Shown here: piece after piece, positions 45,301 to 53,178 of the stretch | Numbering within the stretch: position 1 is the stretch's first letter | Layout of the letters: each line of letters opens with the position of its first letter | Translations under genes and position numbers: made by a program | The notes under the pieces: generated by a model | What the model was told of the DNA's origin: nothing | Databases searched by the model: none | What the model saw: the letters and a program-made list of their open reading frames with translations, nothing else | Source: Agrostemma githago | Lineage: Eukaryota; Streptophyta; Magnoliopsida; Caryophyllales; Caryophyllaceae | Length of the DNA stretch: 64,000 bases | Assembly: GCA_958450325.1 (NCBI GenBank) | Contig: OY288241.1 | Location: 44,219,978-44,283,977, forward strand | Direction: 5' to 3'

Positions 45301-48055
45301 TGGCTACACCATGCTAAGCTTCTTGGACGCCTTTTCAGGCTACCATCAAGTATACTTATGGCAGCCGGACAGGGTGAAGTGTGCGTTCATCACTAGTTCG
45401 GGCACGTACATGTACAAGATGATGCCCTTCGGGCTCAAGAATGCGGGAGCTACGTACCAGCGTCTGGTTGATAAAGTGTTTGAGAAGCAGAAAGGTCGAA
45501 ACATCGAAGCTTATGTTGACGATGCCATCGTAAAAAGCAGGGAAGACAAGGAACACCTGACAGACTTGCAGGAAACCTTCAGTTCTCTGCGCACTTACAA
45601 AATGAAACTGAATCCGAAAAAGTGCACGTTTGGAGTCCGCTCCGGAAAATTCCTAGGATTCTTGGTCAGTTCTCGGGGTATTGATGCCAACCCTGAAAAA
45701 ATTCAGGCGGTCCTAGACCTCCCTGAACCCAAGACCATCAAGGACATCCAGCGCCTGACGGAACGAATGGCCGCCTTGGCACGATTCATTGCCCGATCAG
45801 CAGACAGAGCCACTCCTTTTTTCAAAATTCTGAAAGGAAACAAACAATTCAAATGGGAAAGCGAGCAGAGAGAAGCCTTCGAGCAACTGAAGGACCATCT
45901 TAAGAGGCTCCCTACCCTGGCAAGACCAGTAGCAGGAGAAAAACTTTTTCTCTACATCGCAGTAACTAACATAACTGTCAGCGCAGTCATCCTGCGGGAA
46001 GAAGCAGGCACCCAGCAACCTATATACTTTGTGAGTCATGCGCTGGGGGCAGCTGAGAAGAATTATCCTATGGTTGAAAAGGCTGCCTACGCGGTCATAA
46101 TTGCAGCCCGGAAGCTCAGACCTTATTTTGACGCGCATCCAGTCATTGTCCTCACCGATCAACCCCTGGAAAAAGTGTTGGAAAAATTCGAAAAATCAGG
46201 AAGATTGTTGAAATGGGCAATTGAACTGAGTGGGCTGGGTATATCTTACCAGCCGAGAACAGCCATCAAGGCCCAAGCCCTGGCAGACTTTTTGGCTGAG
46301 TGCTCCCATTCAGGGGAAGAGGAAGCCCCTGCCCAGGAGTGGGTCGTACACACTGATGGGTCCTCCACGGCCAACGGCGCAGGCGCAGGAGTTGTATTAA
46401 CCAGCCCAGAAGGGACCGACTTTGAGCATGCTCTCAGATTCGTCTTCCCAGCATCAAACAATGAGGCTGAGTACGAAGCAGTACTCGCAGGCGTCAGGTT
46501 AGCTAAAGCTGCAGGGGCGGAGCGAATTATCTTGGCGACAGATTCCCAACTCATCGCCAACCAGATTAATGGAGAATACGAAGCCAGAGACCAAGCGATG
46601 GCCGCATACCTAGAGATGGTAAAAGGAGAGCTATCCAGCTTGAAATCATACGAGATCAAACAAATTCCCCGATCACAGAACAACAGAGCAGATGCCCTGT
46701 CAAAACTAGCAAGCTCCAGTCTGCAGGACATCCGGAGGTCGGTATGGGTTGACGTTTTACACGAAAGGTCTACTAATCCTGGTCAAGAAATTAATGCCAT
46801 GGAAGAAGAACCAGAAAGCTGGATGACCCCTTTCGTCCAGTACAAGAGGCACGGTGTCCTACCACCAGATCCATTGCAAAGAAGGAAGGTACAGGCTAAA
46901 GCAGCCTGGTTCATATTCATTAATGGAGAACTCTACAAAAAATCTTTTACTTATCCCCTGCTTAAATGCCTACGGGCGGATCAGGCCGCTGAAGTATTGG
47001 ATGATATCCATTCAGGAATTTGTGGACATCACATTGGCGGGAGGTCGCTGGCCCACAAGGCCCTCAGGGCAGGCTACTACTGGCCTACCATGCTGGCAGA
47101 TGCCAGGAGCCTGACCCAGAAATGCAGAAAATGTCAACTCTTCGCCCCGTCGATCCATGCCCCGGCCCAGGAGCTCAGGCCAATCCTATCTCCCATTCCC
47201 TTTGCTCAATGGGGGATGGACATTCTAGGGCCCTTCACAGTGGCCACAGGGGGCAGAAAATTTTTGATAGTCGCCATAGACTACTTCACCAAATGGGTGG
47301 AGGCTGAAGCAGTGCCCAACATCACTGAGCCGGCTGTCCGGAAGGTAATCTGGCGAAATGTCATTACCCGGTTCGGTGTACCGAAGATGCTAGTGTTCGA
47401 CCACGGCAGGCAGTTCGATAATGACCCACTAAGGATCTGGCTAGAAAGCCATAACATCTCAGTCGCCTACTCAGCAGTCTGTCACCCTCAAACCAATGGA
47501 CAGGCAGAAGCAGCCAACAAAGAAATTCTGAATGGCCTGAAGAAAATGGTGGATGACTGCAAGGGTAGGTGGGCTGATGAACTCCCCAGCATACTCTGGT
47601 CCATCCGAACTACCAGGAAGGAGTCTACAGGCCAGACCCCATTTGGCTTGGTGTATGGAGCAGAGGCTTTATTGCCGATTGAGACAAGGATTCCCTCTCT
47701 GCGTTCCCAACTGTACAACCAGGCTGAGAATGAAGCTGCGATGGTCGAGGCCCTGGACCTGGTAAGTGAGCTAAGAGAGGAAGCCGGTACAAATATCGCT
47801 GCCTACCAGCAGCGAATGAGGAAAGCCTTCAATAGCAAAGTCCGGCAGAGGAGCTTTCAGGTGGGCGAGCTAGTCCTGAGAAAAACACAGGCAACTGGAA
47901 AATCAAGAGAGCATGGGAAACTAAGTGCCAATTGGGAGGGCCCATACCAAATAACTCAGGTTTTGGGTCCAGGCACGTACAGGATATCCAATCTAGAGGG
48001 ACAAGAGCTGAGCGCTCATTGGAATGCAGATACGCTGAAAAAATACTACGTCTGA
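42332..48055 (+). CDS. Gag-Pol polyprotein of element A (1907 aa, intact)
   Basis: A single open frame holds the whole replication machinery. Order by residue: gag core about 295-475 (IKFDGTTDPEDHLAAFESHM); zinc-finger-like CTFHDCIGHTTEEC near 552; aspartic protease with VDTGA at 683-687; RT about 925-1130 with YVDD at 1061-1064; a first RNase H about 1175-1280 in which the expected catalytic TDAS is replaced (LYIAVTNITVSAVI); a second, archaeal-type RNase H about 1337-1470 (HTDGSSTANGAGAG, NEAEYEAVLAG, ATDSQLIAN); integrase zinc-binding HHCC about 1555-1607; core D1630, D1690, E1726 (D-x59-D-x35-E); and a C-terminal domain ending at 1907. Tat elements are known for this double RNase H. The start, 90 bp after the LTR, is supported by the matching start in element B. 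Gag and Pol share one frame, so Gag:Pol ratio must be set after translation or by other means. Confidence 0.95.
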   Translation: MPEIVDDSAGAGPTVPPVTPLYGMPLSERVPPATILGVEGTNPLGRSNAAATPELGARPGRALNLTPAQMAQAAAFFSAMLDQEFTPEDLVGRVASAPRQPSPVSRDEAGGTRRTAARNAQRKARRTAQVYAHVQRRITTDKPEPPVQQAFSIHTTESASGGQRGLSQGLQERMRPREPMSKRLGERPGGVFSRLTPAAKEQSAPGLSQSLQSRLNRGQPLESRYHQGENLCHSQRKRPRHTSSGTEDEAASRPPPRHRSPSTRKPTHKQWESHGNQSGESRSRLVGRPTKTPLHPEVQEYPIPKIKMPTIKFDGTTDPEDHLAAFESHMGMYDVDDAIWCKVFPTTLVGLAQGWFRDLRQGSIRFFIELAEIFLEQYAGNKRRRLTRFDLMTLKQKKGESVREYMRRFDLSYQQVREIDDSTAAYALTISLLPGEMKNQMIRAQPENLAMARKIAEGFILQEEFHGLTDTPAGQAKPQGGPQGGRGRGEPGKQKEEGDTPKRERPVYQPRFDSYTALNKSRAEIFELEKETAKWNRPSKPRSPKGDPKKFCTFHDCIGHTTEECRHLKDEIEKLIRNGWLANYAAKNKSQKEVSEKPEGSAQNRMIIHMISGGTEGQLSRRSQKRQMRELRNQICYAEKEGSPKGVTLSITPDDAGRVIYPHSDPLVLSLEISNHIVRRCMVDTGAYTNLLYKDAFEKMGLEKRHLRPAPGSLYGFSGAGVLPMGVIDLPVTFGEGSAARNVRATFVVVDARSAYNALIGRATLDEIEAAISIRALTIAYVTDFGLEGKIRGDQESARQCYSVALQEHEKDRKGKRKADSSPCREGEVPVEHPIPDRLEPGGDSMLVDLEPGRQVLVGTGLEESYQAELVKLLRENKDVFAYSADEMPGVDPSCIVHKLNVSTDARPVKQKKRNMSAEKDAAIKEEINKLLKADFIEVCDYPEWLANVVMVKKSSGAWRMCVDFTNLNKACPKDCYPLPRIDQLVDATSGYTMLSFLDAFSGYHQVYLWQPDRVKCAFITSSGTYMYKMMPFGLKNAGATYQRLVDKVFEKQKGRNIEAYVDDAIVKSREDKEHLTDLQETFSSLRTYKMKLNPKKCTFGVRSGKFLGFLVSSRGIDANPEKIQAVLDLPEPKTIKDIQRLTERMAALARFIARSADRATPFFKILKGNKQFKWESEQREAFEQLKDHLKRLPTLARPVAGEKLFLYIAVTNITVSAVILREEAGTQQPIYFVSHALGAAEKNYPMVEKAAYAVIIAARKLRPYFDAHPVIVLTDQPLEKVLEKFEKSGRLLKWAIELSGLGISYQPRTAIKAQALADFLAECSHSGEEEAPAQEWVVHTDGSSTANGAGAGVVLTSPEGTDFEHALRFVFPASNNEAEYEAVLAGVRLAKAAGAERIILATDSQLIANQINGEYEARDQAMAAYLEMVKGELSSLKSYEIKQIPRSQNNRADALSKLASSSLQDIRRSVWVDVLHERSTNPGQEINAMEEEPESWMTPFVQYKRHGVLPPDPLQRRKVQAKAAWFIFINGELYKKSFTYPLLKCLRADQAAEVLDDIHSGICGHHIGGRSLAHKALRAGYYWPTMLADARSLTQKCRKCQLFAPSIHAPAQELRPILSPIPFAQWGMDILGPFTVATGGRKFLIVAIDYFTKWVEAEAVPNITEPAVRKVIWRNVITRFGVPKMLVFDHGRQFDNDPLRIWLESHNISVAYSAVCHPQTNGQAEAANKEILNGLKKMVDDCKGRWADELPSILWSIRTTRKESTGQTPFGLVYGAEALLPIETRIPSLRSQLYNQAENEAAMVEALDLVSELREEAGTNIAAYQQRMRKAFNSKVRQRSFQVGELVLRKTQATGKSREHGKLSANWEGPYQITQVLGPGTYRISNLEGQELSAHWNADTLKKYYV

Positions 48056-48273
48056 GCAGAAACGTAGGCAGTTTTCACTTTCACAGTAAAAAGGCGGAGG
48101 ACGATCAAAAAATGTCGACGGCTCCGACCACCCCAATGTCAAAAGAATTTTTAAAAGAAATGAGAAGATACAGATTTATACTCGTTGTCTGTTCACTCTT
48201 TCACAAACAAACGAGCAGGGGGCAATAGGGGGAGGCCCCCCTGTTGCCGAAATCAGGAAAAGTGAACCCCCCA
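48056..48273. other. Spacer between gag-pol and tandem repeats of A
   Basis: Non-coding. The part around GAGCAGGGGGCAATAGGGGG (48216-48235) is shared with element B near 26450. Confidence 0.5.
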
Positions 48274-48901
48274 ACGCAAACCCAAAAGCCACCCTGCTTG
48301 CCTCCGGGCAGACAGGGGGCAGGCCCCCTGGACTTTGAACGAAAAGCCAGGGTCAGGCCGTATCAACAAGGACTGGGGGCAGGCCCCCCAACCTTGTATA
48401 AAAAAAAAAAACGCAAATGCTACCCTGCTTGCCTCTGGGCAGACAGGGGGCAGGCCCCCTGGACTTTGAACGAAAAGCCAGGGACAGGCCGTATCAACAG
48501 GGACTGGGGGCAGGCCCCCCAACCTTGTATAAAAAACGCAAATGCTACCCTGCTTGCCTCTGGGCAGACAGGGGGCAGGCCCCCTGGACTTTGAACGAAA
48601 AGCCAGGGTCAGGCCGTATCAACAAGGACTGGGGGCAGGCCCCCCAACCTTGTATAAAAAAAGCAAATGCTACCCTGCTTGCCTCTGGGCAGACAGGGGG
48701 CAGGCCCCCTGGACTTTGAACGAAAAGCCAGGAACAGGCCGTATCAACAAGGACTGGGGGCAGGCCCCCCAACCTTGTATAAAAACGCAAATGCCACCCT
48801 GCTTGCCTCTGGGCAGACAGGGGGCAGGCCCTCTGGACTTTGAACGAAAAGCCAGGGACAGGCCGTATCAACAAGGACTGGGGGCAGGCCCTCCAACCTT
48901 G

Positions 48902-48940
<39 letters not shown>

Positions 48941-49150
48941 GCAAATGCTACCCTGCTTGCCTCTGGGCAGACAGGGGGCAGGCCCCCTGGACTTCGAACA
49001 AAAGTCGGGGACAGGCCAGACGGTCAAGGACTAGGGGCGAGTCCCCCAACCTTGTATAAAACAACGCAAAAAGGCTACCCTGCTTGCCTCTAGGCAGGCA
49101 GGGGGCAAGTCCCCTGGACTTGGAACGAAAAACCAGAGATAGGCCATGAC
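48274..49150. repeat. Tandem-repeat array of element A, about 125-bp units
   Basis: Seven units: ACCCTGCTTGCCT recurs at 48291, 48422, 48547, 48672, 48796, 48950 and 49077. Spacing is 124-131 bp except where an A-run lengthens one unit. Each unit carries near-palindromic GGGGGCAGGCCCCC twice and ends in CCTTGTATAAAA plus a variable A-run. Long open frames on both strands here are repeat artefacts. It sits between the stop of gag-pol and the stop of antisense gene X, so two convergent transcripts would end in it. Confidence 0.9.
48907..48939. repeat. A-run within the fifth repeat unit
   Basis: About 33 consecutive A residues follow TTGTAT, where the other units have 4-11. This is an expansion of the A-run found in every unit. 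Confidence 0.9.
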
Positions 49151-49352
49151 AGGCGCAATCAAACATACGAGAAGAAGATCCTTAAAACAGTAATGCCATA
49201 GAAAGCAAAGGAAAATATCCTACAAACAACCCGTGGAGGGTGGAGAAATTTTACAAAGTCAGAAAAACCGAGTAGCAAAATATTACAAGAAAAACCATGA
49301 AACACTGGTTCAGCACAAGAAAATGCAGAGTTTTTATAAAAGAGAAGGGGCA

Positions 49353-51695
49353 TCATGCGGCATCCTGGCGGGCGTTGGCGTCTGCTTTAGGCTGCCTAGT
49401 CACCCGGGCTTCGTCCTTAGCAGAATAAAGGCTCCGGAAAGTGTCCTCGTCAAAAGAAGGGAACATCTCCCCTATCACTTCCATGACCAATTCCAGAGAA
49501 GAGTTGGCGCCACTCACAAAGCTGGCACCCACTGCTTCCTCGGTCTCCGCAGCCAAGGACTCTTTCTCCTTTGCCCATTCTCCCTTGGCCTGGTCAAAAG
49601 CCGACTGTGCCTGGTCAAAAGCCGACTTTGCCTGTAACAGCTGCTCCTCCAAAACAGTCACCCTTCCCTTCAAATGCCCCATCTCAGCCAAAGATATGTT
49701 AGCACGGTCCAACGATTGTCGGCTTTCCTGCAGATCGGCCCCCAGCTTGGCAACTTCCTTCACAGCCATCTCCCCCTGCACCCTCCAGTTATCAGCCTGC
49801 CTCTTGGCCTCCTCCAGTTTGTCTTTCAAGGAGCTTATCAAGGCGGCGTCCCTCTCTACCATGGCCAGGCGGTCAGGAGGAGGAGCCCCAGGGGTAACTG
49901 TTAGCTCCTCATCGCTCAGACGGCTGAGAGCCGCCAGTTCTGCAGAGGCCAACATAACCTTGGAGGTGCGTTGGATATATTGAAGCACTTGGTGGGAAGT
50001 AGAAGTTACCATCTTTGTAAGGCGGTCAGCCAAGACAGCCCCAGAGTCAGAAAGTAGGCCCGAAACGTCCACGCTATCCCCAGCCGTGTAGTGAAACTCC
50101 ACATTCTCCTCTGGGAAGGGAATGCTCGAAGGCTCACGAGCAGGGCGTTTTGCATCCGGGGTAGAGACATCCGCCTCCAAATCCACCACATCAGCGCTGG
50201 GGGGCTCCCTCTCCCTTTTTCTCCTCACTTCCAAGGGAGTACTCTCCCCGGTCCCCTCCGAATCTCCAGGCTGCGTTCCCTGCGAGATCCGAGGGCCAGC
50301 TGAAGAAGCACCCTGCTTCTGGCCAGGGGAAGGAGTAGCCCCTGAGGTAACCTCCGCTTCCCCCTCATGAGTGCTGGGGGTAGGAGTCGCCGGCTTCGAC
50401 GAAGGCAGCCGGGGAGGAAGAGGCAATCTTCGACCTGCGGCGAAGTCTTTCACAAGCTTCATCAGGGCCTTACTTCCTTTCTTAAAGTTTGGCGGAAGAG
50501 AAGGGCGCTTTGAAAGAACGTGCAATTCCTCGCTCAGGCCTAACCTTCTGACCTGCTTCTTGGTCCAGGTCCAAGAGTAGGAATCTGCAGAAAAGGAGAG
50601 GCGGTCATTTAAAAAGCAGGGAGAGATAAAATCCCTGGAAAACCGCGACAACAAGAAAACCCTAGAACTACCTTCAAGGCCACGAATCAGGCCCATGGGA
50701 AGCAGGTACTCGTCAGTAGTGATAAGCTCCGCGTGAGGGAGCCAGAAAACAGGGCAAAAGTTCCCATGTTTGTCCGCCACGATCTCAAATTTTTTAATCA
50801 AAATCTTCTCCTTTTCGGTCAGCCTGACTTCCAGAGCCTTCCCCCCGACGCGAGGATGATACTCCTCACGCGTCTCCATGCGAGTGTGGACATGATTCCT
50901 AAAGTGTCTGGGAATTTTCCACCCCAACGCACTGTGGACATATATGAAGTTGTTTTTCCAATCCTTGAGACTGCTCAGGGGTGGCCATACCAGGGCGTAT
51001 TTTTTCTGTCTCAGCAGAGACCAGTAGCCAGGGGAGCCATCCCCCCCTGATGAAGACACCATTTGGAGGCCAACCATGAAGCGAAGGGCGTCGATGTAGG
51101 GCCCCTCACCATGGAACAGGCAGGTCCAAGTGTAGGCCACTAAAGCCCTAATGGCTGTTGCAGTCAGCTGAGCGATGGCGACGTTCATCCTCCTGAAAGT
51201 ATCTTCCAGGAAGGGATGCAACGGAAATCGCAGGCCAAACTCTAGGGCCTTATGAAAGACAGCTACACACCCATCTGGGGGACAACATACTGTGTCTTTT
51301 TCCCCAGGGATCACCACAGTGTACCCCTCCCCAAAGTTATAAAACTGCTCGATGGCCCTAGCTGCGTCGCATTCCAAGAGCAGGTCCCTATTTTTGGCCT
51401 CGGGGTAGGTCTGTAAGGGAATCACGTACTTCTCCTTGTCTAAAAAATAGGTCCTCCCTCTCTCCCTGCGGATGAGAGGACCGGCCACCCTGGCAGGATC
51501 CACCTCCAAGGCTTCATCGTCAGAATCGATCACATCGAAGGGAGCTGGGTCTGGTGACTCAGCCCCCTCTCCCCTATAATCATCTCCCTCCCGGGGGCCA
51601 ACCCTGGAGGAAGAAGCTACGTCACGACGACCACCGTCGCCGCCGCAAGTCCCTCCGAGCAAAGAATCAAAGGAAAGGGGGCGGGCTCGCGACAT
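49353..51695 (-). CDS. Antisense accessory protein X of element A (751 aa spliced, 780 aa unspliced)
   Basis: This is the homologue of gene X in element B. The inferred exons are 51695-50672 and 50584-49353, with an 87-nt intron (GTAGTT...TTCTGCAG) at the same residue as in B, joining GLE to DSYSW. The intron has no stop and a length divisible by three, so unspliced RNA is also open (780 codons). Domains: an acidic N-terminus (DVIDSDDEALEV); a conserved core about 75-340 with GEGYTVVIPGEKD, FGLRFPLHPFLED and SGGDGSPGYWSLLRQ (resembles Transposase_28, the 'putative gypsy type transposon' domain); a Pro/Ser/Thr linker; a coiled coil about 580-700; and ANSSLELVMEVI near the end. Function is unknown. 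A plant-style TATA box lies upstream. Confidence 0.75.
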   Translation of the reverse strand: MSRARPLSFDSLLGGTCGGDGGRRDVASSSRVGPREGDDYRGEGAESPDPAPFDVIDSDDEALEVDPARVAGPLIRRERGRTYFLDKEKYVIPLQTYPEAKNRDLLLECDAARAIEQFYNFGEGYTVVIPGEKDTVCCPPDGCVAVFHKALEFGLRFPLHPFLEDTFRRMNVAIAQLTATAIRALVAYTWTCLFHGEGPYIDALRFMVGLQMVSSSGGDGSPGYWSLLRQKKYALVWPPLSSLKDWKNNFIYVHSALGWKIPRHFRNHVHTRMETREEYHPRVGGKALEVRLTEKEKILIKKFEIVADKHGNFCPVFWLPHAELITTDEYLLPMGLIRGLEGSSRVFLLSRFSRDFISPCFLNDRLSFSADSYSWTWTKKQVRRLGLSEELHVLSKRPSLPPNFKKGSKALMKLVKDFAAGRRLPLPPRLPSSKPATPTPSTHEGEAEVTSGATPSPGQKQGASSAGPRISQGTQPGDSEGTGESTPLEVRRKREREPPSADVVDLEADVSTPDAKRPAREPSSIPFPEENVEFHYTAGDSVDVSGLLSDSGAVLADRLTKMVTSTSHQVLQYIQRTSKVMLASAELAALSRLSDEELTVTPGAPPPDRLAMVERDAALISSLKDKLEEAKRQADNWRVQGEMAVKEVAKLGADLQESRQSLDRANISLAEMGHLKGRVTVLEEQLLQAKSAFDQAQSAFDQAKGEWAKEKESLAAETEEAVGASFVSGANSSLELVMEVIGEMFPSFDEDTFRSLYSAKDEARVTRQPKADANARQDAA

Positions 51696-52073
51696 TTAGG
51701 CTATAGAAGGGAAGAAAAGAAGCGAAAGATTCAAAAAAGGAAAAAAGGGTTCTAACCTAAAAAACGCCGGTGAAGTTATCAAAGATGGCGACAAGAGATG
51801 ATCCTTGCTCCTCCAAGAAAGAAACGCTCGATCAATGAAGGGAATTCAAAAAGTGTTAGGGGGAGTAAGAATATCAAGAAGAGTAAAAGAAAATAATGAA
51901 GGGAGAGAGAGGTTTTTATATAAGGGCCCAAAGAAGTTCGAAAGGTTGAACCCCTGACAAAATCTGCAAAAATTTTCCACGTGTCGCACGCTGAACACCG
52001 ACTGCTCACCTTTTTCAAGAAGGGCCTCGGTAAACGGAAACGTCAGAAAGAAAGGGCAATCAACGACCTCGTT

Positions 52074-52111
<38 letters not shown>

Positions 52112-52244
52112 GAATACGCAAAATATTCATTTCATTGAAAGCCCCGCAAGGGGAGGATACATCATGAGACAGGCATGAAAGAAAAATTACATAAGGCTCG
52201 GAAAATTCCAGCCTGACAGAAATTAAAGGCCCTGCCACGCAGGC
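51696..52244 (-). promoter_or_regulatory. Y-X intergenic region with X promoter in A
   Basis: On the minus strand TATATAA at 51916-51922 (context CCTTATATAAAAACC) lies 221 bases before the X start, matching the position in B. The leader is C/T-rich and shares TAGGTTAGAA with B close to the coding start. A 35-nt A-run (plus strand) is at 52075-52109. Confidence 0.55.
52075..52109. repeat. A(35) run in element A
   Basis: An uninterrupted A tract on the plus strand (T on the strand of genes X and Y) between Y and X. The corresponding spot in element B has no such run. Confidence 0.9.
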
Positions 52245-52826
52245 CTAGTCGTCCCCCAAATCTGGAGAATAATCTCCAGGACTGCCTGGACTCCCGAGAG
52301 CCGAACCCCAGTCCCAGCTTGGGGAATCCTGAAAGGGGTCAGTTGCAGCCCCGTCCTCGTCCCTATCACTCAGGCAGCCGAGACCTTCACTGTCGTCAGA
52401 ATCATGGCTGCTGTCTTCCCAATCCCTTCCAAAAGGGACGGCACGAGACTCGTCGCAAGTGCGACAGCCTGTTTTCTTTACAGGCGAAGAAGGGCCCGAC
52501 TCCAGGGAGGAGTCGGTGTCAGAGTTAGGGCCGAATTGTTCAGGGTGCAGCCATGGAAAACACTCATGGCACCCCCTATCATAGCAGCCCCCTCCCTGGG
52601 AGCAACGCCTAAATCTAGGCACGGCAGGAGGAGGGGACCTCCTAGGGCGTTTGCCCATCCTGATAGAGGCCTTCCCTCCCCTCCGGCGAAGGCGAAGTCG
52701 GGAGCAACGGCTCCGGCGAACCGCTAAATAGGCAGCTCGTGCATATCTAAGTCGCCAAAACCCCCTGAAGATAAAGGAAACATGTTTGACTCCACGGCGA
52801 ACCACACTTTTCTTAATCCAAGCCAT
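52245..52826 (-). CDS. Antisense accessory protein Y of element A (193 aa, unknown function)
   Basis: Start ATG at 52826 (MAWIKKSV) is chosen because it aligns with MSWVKKTV in element B and gives the same length, 193 aa. An in-frame GTG further upstream is not conserved. Shared features with B: the VxFxGFWRLRYxRAAxLAxRRSR stretch, an Arg-rich basic region, the Cys cluster GCYDRGCHEC leading into FPWLHPEQF, SGPSSPVKKTGC with a C-x2-C pair, and an acidic tail (ending PDLGDD). I do not recognise the family. The N-terminal basic and C-terminal acidic halves with a Cys cluster between them suggest a small nucleic-acid or chromatin binder; this is only inference. Confidence 0.65.
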   Translation of the reverse strand: MAWIKKSVVRRGVKHVSFIFRGFWRLRYARAAYLAVRRSRCSRLRLRRRGGKASIRMGKRPRRSPPPAVPRFRRCSQGGGCYDRGCHECFPWLHPEQFGPNSDTDSSLESGPSSPVKKTGCRTCDESRAVPFGRDWEDSSHDSDDSEGLGCLSDRDEDGAATDPFQDSPSWDWGSALGSPGSPGDYSPDLGDD

Positions 52827-53178
52827 GTTTAAAATGAAGAAAATGGAGAGATTGAAAGTAGAATGAAGCACAAGTGATCAAGAAAGCTGAAGATTTTATA
52901 CCAAGGTGAACTCCGCATTAATGAGCGCTCCAACCACCCTGGGAGGAGAACCACCAATCAGGAACACCACACGTTTCCCCAAAATCCGCCCAGAAGAGAA
53001 GAGCAATCATTACGGAAGTATTCTTGCCTCTTTGCATTCCTGACAGGAACAGTACAAAGTTCCATGGGGAAGGCGCGAAGCATTAAATGCTGCGACAGAC
53101 ATGGAAGTCAACCCCCCTCCAAGCAAGGATCGCCAGCAGAGGAAAAGTCTCACTTCCCTCCTACTGACGAGGGCCAAT
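52827..53178 (-). promoter_or_regulatory. Promoter/leader of antisense gene Y in A, next to the 3' LTR
   Basis: On the minus strand TATAAAAT (52893-52900) is about 70 bases before the Y start, as in B. The plus-strand end of this spacer (GACGAGGGCCAAT) abuts the 3' LTR where a polypurine tract is expected. The motif CGAGGGCCAAT is identical in B. Confidence 0.55.

Noticed and set aside
48244..49093. Long open frames with repeated GRPPGL / LPPV segments on both strands
   Set aside because: They follow the 125-bp tandem repeat, occur in several frames and both strands, and are not kept as frames in element B.
48274..49150. CRISPR array
   Set aside because: The units are contiguous repeats without spacers, in a plant retrotransposon.
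52871..52871. Upstream GTG start for protein Y of A
   Set aside because: Not conserved in B; the ATG at 52826 aligns with the B start and gives equal length.
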